Positions 56,158 to 64,000 of a stretch of 64,000 bases of DNA are shown here, in pieces. Below the pieces are notes generated by a model that saw nothing but the letters and a program-made list of their open reading frames with translations, was not told the DNA's origin and did not search any database. The DNA is from Aptenodytes patagonicus. Lineage: Eukaryota; Chordata; Aves; Sphenisciformes; Spheniscidae. The first letter of the stretch is position 1. Each line of letters begins with the position of its first letter. The stretch lies in assembly GCF_965638725.1 (NCBI RefSeq), contig NC_134949.1, positions 81,622,017 to 81,686,016 on the forward strand, given 5' to 3'. The translations under genes were made by a program, and so were the position numbers.

Positions 56158-57387
56158 CTAGACAAACGTATTTGGGGGATTGGACTGAATAGGCCAGGCA
56201 AGCCTTTTTTCCTTTGCTTCTCTGTTAAAAGCCTCATAGATGGACTCTTTGGTGACCGTTTTGGCCGGAGCTGTGATTTCTGCAATGCCAACGTGATTTT
56301 TTTTGGCTATCCTGGAACTGGTGGTGATGGTGTACGCGTTGCTCCTGTAGCATTTCATGGCGGACATGCAGAAAGTTTCTTTCATCCCTCTTCTGAAGTT
56401 TGCGTTATAGACGGAGTAGAGGGTTGGCTTAGAGGCTGCAGAACTGAAAGAGATCCAGGTGATGGCCAGGAAAAGCAGGGAGCTCTTTCTGTAGTCTGTT
56501 TCCTGCGGGTGCCAGAGCTGCACCACGTGAAAAGGGAGCCAGGACAGGAGAAACACCGAGTTTAACATTAAGAACATCTTGATGGTTTTCACTTTTGTTC
56601 TTGGGACGATATTCATTGTCCTCCTGACGGTCCTGCCATCGGTGCCTATTCTCCAAATGTACTTGATGACCTTCTGGTAGAAGAGCATAATGAGGACGGA
56701 TGGGACCAGAACCACCACCAAGAGGTGGATGATTCCGTAGGCGGCTCCTTCCCAAGAATCGGGGAGAAAAAAGTTGCAGTGGTCGTCGCTGTTGGAGCCA
56801 TAGAAAAAGAAAGCCGGTGATGCAAGTACAGCGTCAAATAGCCAAGAGGCCAGAATCATTTTCTTGGCTTTCTCCCGCGACACCTTGAAGCTCAGGGGGT
56901 AGACGATAGTGTAGAATCGATCCACGCATATAGAGAGGAGCACGTATATCTGGACGCCAGGGGTGAGGTACTGTATGTACCTTACCAGCTTGCACATCAC
57001 GTTCCCCAGCGTCCACCTGCCGAAGGTCAACTGGAGCAGCACGAAGGGCGCGCTTGCGACACTGGCGAGGAGGTCTGCACAAGCCATGGAGACCACAAAA
57101 TAGTTGGTGGTGGATTGCGTCCTCCTGCTCCTGTGGATCACTAAGCAAACGAGGGAGTTTCCAAAGACGGAAACCAGCCACAGTGCTCCCCAAACTGTGC
57201 TGGCTGCTGCCATTTCCCCCGGCCTCAGCTCATAGTGCGAGCCAGTGTGGTTCCTGCTTGAGCTGGGTCCCAGGGGTGACCCCGCCACCTCGTAGCCGGC
57301 AGGAGGGATGGAGGTTTCAGGGTAGCTCTTGTTCTGCAGCAGGAGCAATAAGGTGGGGAGAACAAAAGGACCGCTGCTGTTATCCAT
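56158..57387 (-). CDS. GPR19: GPR19 copy 6, the ancestral-like gene, open
   Basis: The 409-codon frame is the most human-like of the six. It has Ile-Lys-Tyr at 241-243 and Ile247 (array: Val-Glu-His and Ala), Met in RRTMNIV, Met in GMKETF, Cys346 in MKCYRSN (array Gly), Lys in AKKN, Trp in SWEG and Ile in WPIQ. Human GPR19, as I recall it, has the copy 6 residue at about 11 of the 14 differing sites. Cys346 would give the C-tail a second cysteine for possible palmitoylation. I count 20 base differences from copy 3 within the coding region, about 15 of which change an amino acid. The ATG at 57387, acceptor and polyadenylation motif match the other copies. This is the best candidate for the original, constrained gene, and the only one with unique upstream DNA. 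Confidence 0.96.
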   Translation of the reverse strand: MDNSSGPFVLPTLLLLLQNKSYPETSIPPAGYEVAGSPLGPSSSRNHTGSHYELRPGEMAAASTVWGALWLVSVFGNSLVCLVIHRSRRTQSTTNYFVVSMACADLLASVASAPFVLLQLTFGRWTLGNVMCKLVRYIQYLTPGVQIYVLLSICVDRFYTIVYPLSFKVSREKAKKMILASWLFDAVLASPAFFFYGSNSDDHCNFFLPDSWEGAAYGIIHLLVVVLVPSVLIMLFYQKVIKYIWRIGTDGRTVRRTMNIVPRTKVKTIKMFLMLNSVFLLSWLPFHVVQLWHPQETDYRKSSLLFLAITWISFSSAASKPTLYSVYNANFRRGMKETFCMSAMKCYRSNAYTITTSSRIAKKNHVGIAEITAPAKTVTKESIYEAFNREAKEKRLAWPIQSNPPNTFV

Positions 57388-59889
57388 GCTGTGGGCAAAC
57401 GTGGCCACGTCTTTTGCTCAGGCTGCATGAAGGGAGAAGAGAAAAGGTTCTATTTAACAAGCGCGTGTGAAAAACCTGCCTTGACCAGCGAAAGATAATT
57501 CTCGGTAGTATACGTACTACTTGAAGTGGCAGATTTCAGAGAAACGGTCAGAAATCTGCGGTGAGAGTAGCTGGTACAGCAGAGGCCGTTAAGCCTCATG
57601 CCGATTTTTATTACTGGCCTGACTATTTTAGGACAGGCATTTCTGTCCTCTGACAGACAAGTGTCCCTTTCACAGGTAGAGGCTGAGGTGCAGGTTCACC
57701 AGCGCTGGTGACCTGCAGGCTGGGTGAGCGCAATATGCCCCACTGATCCCAGACAGGAGCTGCACTTCCCGGTGTCCGTGGAAGTTGCAAAAAAGCAGAC
57801 CAGCAGTGTCCCCGCTCACTTGGCTTGCCATGAATCCATCAAGTCGACAGGCAAAGGAGGTGTTTCTTACAGCGAGAGGTGGGCTGGGAAGCAACATTTC
57901 CCACCATCCTAGCGTCTTCATTGATGAGGGCCCTAGCAGCCAAAGCCTGCTCCCAGCCAATCGTTAGCAACATGGGTGTTAATAGCCCGAATACCCCTGA
58001 GCCTCCTTGTTTCTGGGCGTAATTTTGGAAGGTCAGCGAGGTCTGGATTGGGAGGCAAAGGAAAGGTCAGCACAGCGGAAGGGCTGGCACCGAGCTGGGG
58101 GGGCGCTCCTCCCCGTGAATCCTCCTCAGCCCTTCCACAGTGAGGAAATGTTCCTCAAGAGCTGGACGTTGCGTACCTTAAAGAGCCTGTCCTGAGCACC
58201 GACGCTGTCCCCGCACGTCCTTGCCTCCTTAGTCACCGGCCCCATCAAGGGCAGCGTTTCCCTCTGCCACCCGGCGAACAAGGTGGCACGACAAGCTCCC
58301 CCCCAAACCTGCAGAAGCGGCTTTTTTGCCAACGGCAGGGTCTTGATTGAGAAGGAAAACTCTGGGGGAGGAGGTAAATGTCCTCACGCAGCTGAGATGT
58401 GGGGGGAGCCTTTTGCTTTCCGGCAGCGGAGCCTCGGGTGGGTGGTGTGGCTTGCACGGTCGCTAGATGCGACTGCAGTCAGCTGTTGAGGCTCTCTATG
58501 CTGTGGAGAAAAGCCCGGGAGAGGGTCGATGTCCTTACCTTGCTCAGGGACCTCCCAAGCAGCAAGTCTGACTCCTCCCAGCTCACCCTGTCGAGCCCGG
58601 CTGTGGAGCGCAGCCCGTCCTCCACCGACCTGCAGGACCCAAGGGGCAACTGAAGGGTTGCCCTGAGCAACTGACACCAACACACACCACGGAACCTCTG
58701 GCGCCAGCTGTGCCACGGGGAGGCCCTTGCTCAGCTCTGGGGAGGGACCCAGTGGCCTTGTCCTGGCCTTGGGATGTGCCGACTTTCTGAGCTCAGGAGT
58801 CCTCTGTTGACAGGACCTGGGGGTTTGCAGGGCTGCGGGGGTTGCCAGAGGAGTCCAGCCCCTGTTCTTTTTAAACGTGAATGGCTCGGCTTACAGTCCC
58901 CCCTGTCTCCTTTTGCCATTCAAGTAGGTCCCCTTCTTTGCTTGCCAGACCCTTGCAGTCCTTCCTCCCTCTTGCCAGCCCCTGTACAGAGGTTGCCTCG
59001 CCTGGGCACTGATAACCTAGCCTTCACGGCTCTGAGGCCGGGTAGCGAACGGCACCAAATCGGAGGGCACGAGGCAAAAAAAGAGGTTGGAACTGGGTTT
59101 AAAGGGGGTTATGGCTCTGTTAGCTGCCCAACAGCTCACTGTTACAGATGGGTAGTGGCTGAACTGGGGGGCCCTCAGCGTTTACCTCTCTAAAGCCGCA
59201 CCGAGCAGTCATCCAACGTGGACTCTCCTTGCTGAGCACCCCACCAGCCCGAATGCTAACACAGTCAGTAATCGGTCTACTTTTCAGGCGGTGTTTTTCA
59301 CCTGCCGGGACGCTCGAGTGACCTCTCTGTTTCTGAGCAAGCACTGAAATACAGCTTCTGGGATGAAACTGTAGCTGGTCCTTTCTGGTAGTTATGGTAC
59401 ACACCACGGTACGTGATAGCCGTGACCTCCTGTTTTAAGGCTGAGTGAGACAAGAAGGGGTATATTGCTAGGCAGTTTCCAAGCTTCGGTTTGGCCAGCT
59501 GTTTGGGTTGGTCCTAGCGTATCACAGGGATAACATGGAAGAATACTTAATATTGGTGCCTATGCATTTACAAACTCCGTGCCGGGGTCTGGTGTTCCAA
59601 AAAGTGTCCTTCCAATCACTGTGTTGACACGCAAAGCCTGTTGCTCATTAGAACTATAAAGTCTGTTTGTGTGGGTATAATGTGTGAATGCTTAACTCCA
59701 GAGCCTTGATACTGTGCAAGATGAACCAGGATGGAATCAATGACCAGCAGATCAAAATGCTCGCCCCAGAATCCCGGTGGACAAGTTCAAAAAGCACCAC
59801 CATCCTCCCCAGCTTTCAAAGTGATCGAAATTCCCAGCTTTGCTTATTGAGATGCTTTTTGCTCGGCCTACTCTAGCTCTGCATCTATC
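57388..59889 (-). repeat. Block A upstream region of copy 6, last of the array
   Basis: It is nearly identical to the other upstream blocks even though the coding region beside it has diverged, so homogenisation has reached this part. It ends at 59889, after which the sequence is unique and no spacer follows. The palindrome is at 57696. Confidence 0.88.
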
Positions 59890-61387
59890 ACGAAATATTT
59901 CCTCCTGTCTGCCTACTCAGAGCGGAGCCTAAAAGCGCAAAGCCACTGGATGAATTTGGGATCTTGCTCCTTGCACTTTTTTGCATGTCATCTTCAATAA
60001 TGCAATGCAAAAAAAAAAATTATATATGGAAGAAACAAAGATATATTAATTTCGTGATGTGGTTAGAGAAGGTTTTTGTCCTCTAGCTTTTTAGACCCTG
60101 TATTCATCAGCTGTGGTTAATACAACATTGCATTTTTCACATGAACAGGCTTGATGTACAATCAGTTGCACAGCACAGGCATAAGTTTAGCTTGAAAATG
60201 CAGAGTGTGTTTCAGAGCAGCGCGGCACAGCTGCACGGACACAGGCAGTCTGCGTAGCCGCAGCTGGGCTGCCGCAGGACCCTGCTGCGCCTCTCCTCCT
60301 CACCTCGTGCTATGCCCGACAGCTGACTCTGCATCATTAGAAAGTGGGTCAATGCGTGAGTCACTAACGCTGCTCCCAAAGCAGCTGGCTTTGTTTAGCA
60401 GCTTTCGCATGCAGGTAGTGTCTGGGAGTGGAAAACACGCCTCAGGTTTAAGTTGGACTCGTAGCTGAAGCAGTTTGAGGCTAGTAACAACTGGGTGTGT
60501 TTCAGTGGAGCGTGTTAAACAAGGAATTTTGCATGGCACCGTCCTGTCAAAATAACACTCAGAGACATCAGTAGTGAGACCCAGAAGTAGGTGTCATGGT
60601 GGTTGGGTTGCTAACCACCTGCAAGGGGCACTGTCTGCAGACCCTGCCCCTCATCCCGTCTTCTGCCGGAGGGCTGTGCAGTGCTGCCCAGCCTGGCCTT
60701 TGCTTTCCCCTCACCCTTAGCTGCCTGCCTTCTTTGTTTTCTTGGTAGCTTTGCCTGGCAGATGATTCCTGGTTTCTCAAACAATTCCCGTTTGCCTTTC
60801 CCCACCCTCCGTTGGGTGGATCTGTTCTCCTGGAGATATCCTGCCATCATCAGCTGTCTGCAGGGTATTTGGGCTGCTATCTCTGGCAGAGTGGCAGGAT
60901 GCATTGACAGTACAACCCACTAAATTACATGTTAGAATTACCTGTAATAGAATAATACATGTGGAGCCTATTAACCAGATAGAAAAGATTATTATGGGCT
61001 AATTTTCTTCCTTAATTTCCCTTCTTGCCGTGCAGCAGTATGTGCCATTTAAAAATAGCCCGCTGCACAAATTAAGCTCAGTAGAAGAATAACCAGATGA
61101 AATTTCTTGACCGATATTGAGGAGTAGTGGAAGTCAGGTACAAGAATGAAAGGACCTTCCTAAGCCTTTAAAATATGCAGACTTGCCAACACTGTTCTCA
61201 TGATATTTCTCCTGGTGAGACAAATCTGCTATCCATGTCTTTTCAGACCTGAGACATTTAGTTATGCAGGTGGGTAAACCAAAAATAGTTACAGGGTTGT
61301 AGCACTCAAATAGTACTTTTTTCTGTTGCATTTTGCCTAGAAGTCAGCCCAACCGCTGTTTACTGGAGAACGCAGGTAACCTGCAAA

Positions 61388-61528
61388 CATAGAATTGTAG
61401 AATCATTTAGGTTGGAAAAGACCCTTAAGATCATCGAGTCCAACTGTAAACCTAACACTGCCAAGTCCACCACTAAACCATGTCCCTAAGCGTCATGTCT
61501 ACATGTTTTTAAATATGTCCAGGGATGG
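61388..61528 (-). mobile_element. CR1 LINE 3' tail, reversed
   Basis: Read on the - strand, it carries the CR1 end: 'gcttagggacatggttta', then 'ttggactcgatgatctta', then 'ttccaacctaaatgattcta' and an octamer remnant. This matches the tail of the young CR1 at 41287-41405 with many substitutions, so it is older. Confidence 0.88.
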
Positions 61529-63229
61529 TAGAACAGAAGAGGCACCAAACACAGGTGCAAGTAATACTGTATTTTGTGATTCTTTCTTCACTGGAAAAAT
61601 CCAAAGACATTCAGCACACTGCCCACAAGATCCAGGTGAAAATATAAGTGCAATAATAGGGACTTGAACTACCCTGAGCATAGGATTGCTCTGGTTGAAC
61701 AGCAATTACTTGTTTTACTTTTTTTAAAAGTGAATGTTACCTGATTAACCAATGTGCTCTGAGATTCCTGCATTCTTAGTCACAGATAATTTTTCCTTCT
61801 AATGGACCAGAAGATGATCTTTAATATTAAAGGATCTCTATTCAACCCTATTTTTCCTAGGTGGCACTGAGATCAGAATCGTGCCTTGATTTAGCACTAA
61901 GCAGCTTAGTGTCTATGGCCCAGCATATCTTTTTCTTCTGTGGGTAAGTCTGTTTTTTATAGTGGAGACTTAAACTTCTGCATAATGAGTAATGCTCCTA
62001 ATGGCAACGTGAGTGTAAAAAGCTCAGCATACATACCACTCTGTATGGGTCTAGGATGCAAATAACTAGAGATTCTGTATCTTGCGACATTATGACTCTC
62101 CAATTCCCACGTCCCCGTTTGCTGCATCGTTTACTGAAATATGATTTAAGTGTTGCTGAACTGTTTAACTAGCAAATATTAGATCCATAAGAAAATAGTG
62201 ATGAGCTCTTTAGCCTCCCTCTGCCTTGCAGGTCAATAAGCAGGTATTAGAAACACAAAAAGTAAAAATTACATATACCAAATACATGAGGCCTAATGAC
62301 ATTTTTATTTAACAAAAATGCTTTTGTTTGATTTTCCCTTTAAACCTATATAACACCGAGCTGAGTGAAAGGATACTTTCTAGTAATTGTGAGTCTCCAT
62401 GGATGCAGCAGTGCCAGAAATCTCACTTTTTCTTTTGAACATTTTAGAGTGGGAATCCTTTTAAAACTGGTATAAGGACTTCCTGTATTTCTGTTTAAAA
62501 CCCTAAATTCTGTGCATTTGCTTGGGGAAAAAAAGAGCATGTGAAATGACTCCTAATCATCAAAGAGGGATTTTCTGGTGCCACAGTTCCTATTTTATGG
62601 ACCTTAATTTGCAGTTTGAAGGCCCAAACACTCAATTTTCAGGGTTATTCCTTTGGGTTGATAGCAAAGGAAACATATTCTTGCTAACTCTCTGAAACAG
62701 ATCTGTTACTTAGAGAAGCAGTATTTGAGCCAAAAGAACTTCATAAAATCACTGCCACATCTACTTTGCTGTTGCATAAAACCCATAGTTACTATGTGTT
62801 TGCATATTTACTGTCCTGTCGAGAAATATAGCGTCCATTGCAATTTGGAAGAGTAAAACCTAGTAAGATTCGCAAAGGAATGCAATAAATGGCTTTTTAA
62901 ATGTTTAATCAAAAGAATATTTTTTTTTCCCCAACCACTGTTTTTCAGGATTAAAAAGGTAGCTAAAGAAACAGATCATTGTACATTGCTTAACCTAGCA
63001 CTAGCAGAGGAGCTTTTTTATTCAACATATTTTACCTCTCTGCATCGTAACTGCAAAACAGTAAGGCAAGCTTTGGCCTAGCAAATTATTTCAAAAGCAT
63101 TAAGCTGGTCATTTACTCCATAAACTTCCCTCTGAAGAATAGCTTGGGAATAGCTGCCACACTGGGAGAGGAACGCTTCATCTAACTGAGTTTAATCAAT
63201 ATTAGAAGTGGGAGTAAATTGAATCAGAA

Positions 63230-63251
63230 GGGGGGGGGGGGGGGGGGGGGG
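63230..63251 (+). repeat. (G)22 run
   Basis: There are twenty-two consecutive G. The length is uncertain because such runs are poorly sequenced. Confidence 0.75.
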
Positions 63252-64000
63252 CTTTTGTCTGGGTGTAAGATGCTAGAAGGTGACATTCATCTCTGCCTGA
63301 ATTCAAACTAACTACCCTGTGCGTGTATCGTCTCAATGTAATAATCCTTTTATAGAAGAACACAGAGTCTTTTAACCTCTCTCTGTTTCTTGCTATGCAG
63401 AGATATCTGTGTGCATATTGAGGCCATTTAGTACTTCTGCTTCCAGGGGAGGAATGCGGATACACATGCTTTTGTAAGCACACAGATTCCCTGGCAGTTC
63501 TTTTCTCTGGTCTAGTGCCCATAAAAATGCTCAGCTATTTGCGCTGTTCCTCTTACGAAGGGTTTTCTATTCTCTGGGCAGCTCTTCTGAGCAAAGCCTG
63601 AAAATCTCTTGAGGTGAAGTGTGTTCATCCTCACTCTCTGCTTTCCAGTGCATGGGGATAGAAAACATCTGCCCCTCTTTTATCAGGAGAATGAAACGTT
63701 TTGAATGCAATAAAACTTTTGAGATCCATACCCATATCTCATACGTTGCTGCCTGCTCCCTGGCTCTACCCAGCTGGTGGAGATTCCTGTTCTGCAACAT
63801 GGGTAGCTAAAGATGACATGACTAGAAGTGTGGATAGGCTGTTTCATGGATGAATCTTCCAGTGCCAGTGTGGTCTCAGCTCAACTTACAGTAAAAGCTT
63901 CTGAACTGAACTGATGATGTAAGTCGATATACGTTATTGCATCTTATATCAGCATCTGAGAACCTAGCCTGTATTGCAGGGTGAGGTCATGGGAGCAGGA

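Larger units (their letters stand above)
21307..59889 (-). repeat. GPR19 tandem array: six blocks A, five spacers B
   Basis: Blocks A start at 21307, (truncated) 26327, 30786, 36038, 43123 and 55871, and end at 25329, 29556, 34808, 41895, 47145 and 59889. The clean period is 5,252 bp, seen twice between copies 2 and 4. Departures are fully accounted for: minus 1,025 bp (deletion at copy 2), plus 1,835 bp (CR1 in copy 4) with a 2-bp loss in the next spacer, and plus 7,496 bp (retroviral fossil with its 5-bp target copy) with a 4-bp loss in copy 6. Outside both ends the sequence is unique. Different insertions in different units argue against a simple assembly duplication. Confidence 0.93.
59890..64000. 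other. Unique region upstream of GPR19 copy 6
   Basis: No coding exon is recognised. If GPR19 keeps a remote non-coding first exon, for copy 6 it may lie here; a moderately GC-rich patch at about 60205-60310 and an AP-1-type TGAGTCA at 60357-60363 are the only hints. It also holds a reversed CR1 tail and a G22 run. CDKN1B, the expected next gene by comparison with human, is not visible within the window. Confidence 0.55.

Noticed and set aside
21307-59889. Whole array as an assembly artefact (false duplication of one gene)
   Set aside because: Units carry private insertions, private substitutions, a unit-specific deletion and a clearly diverged copy 6, which a collapsed or duplicated haplotype would not give together. 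It is still listed as testable because units 1-5 are so similar.
21307-59889. CRISPR or satellite DNA as the explanation of the periodicity
   Set aside because: The unit is 5.25 kb, contains a complete gene and repeats only about six times.
60205-60468. Possible coding exon in the GC-rich patch right of the array
   Set aside because: No family resemblance and no convincing splice pair; mentioned only as a possible promoter area.

Overview
This is a window of bird nuclear DNA. The evidence is several CR1 LINE copies with the avian-type ATTCTATG-repeat 3' end, endogenous-retrovirus fossils, and the gene pair CREBL2 and GPR19. The pair lies in the same convergent order and orientation as I recall it from human chromosome 12p13, where CDKN1B follows; no CDKN1B sequence is visible here. 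The species cannot be named from the sequence alone.

Layout. Bases 1-8636 hold the 3' part of CREBL2 on the + strand: exons 2, 3 and the tiny end of the reading frame in exon 4. Exon 1 lies before the window. Exon 4 runs into a 3' UTR of unknown length. Bases 8637-21306 are the 3' UTR followed by intergenic DNA with a probable solo LTR, simple repeats and two hairpins. No other gene is recognisable there.

Bases 21307-59889 are the centre of the window: a head-to-tail array of GPR19, an intronless-coding class A orphan GPCR, all on the - strand. There are six copies. Five are open (409 codons each) and one is cut after TM5. The period is 5,252 bp, made of a 4,023-bp block A (gene plus about 2.5 kb upstream) and a 1,229-bp GC-rich spacer B. 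A 1,025-bp deletion truncates copy 2. A 5'-truncated CR1 of 1,835 bp sits in block A of copy 4. A 7,491-bp endogenous retrovirus fossil with 5-bp target duplication sits in the spacer between copies 5 and 6.

The copies are not equal. The right-most copy (56158-57387) keeps residues that match human GPR19, while the other five share a set of derived residues. Of 20 coding differences, 18 are A/T in copy 6 and G/C in the array, and about 15 of the 20 change the protein. The DNA just left of copy 1 is only about 72% identical to the matching stretch of the spacers, although the gene blocks next to it are nearly identical. The simplest reading is an old pair of GPR19 paralogues, later expanded by unequal crossing-over and homogenised by GC-biased gene conversion.

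Bases 59890-64000 are unique DNA upstream of copy 6, with one reversed CR1 tail and a long G run. No coding exon is recognised there.
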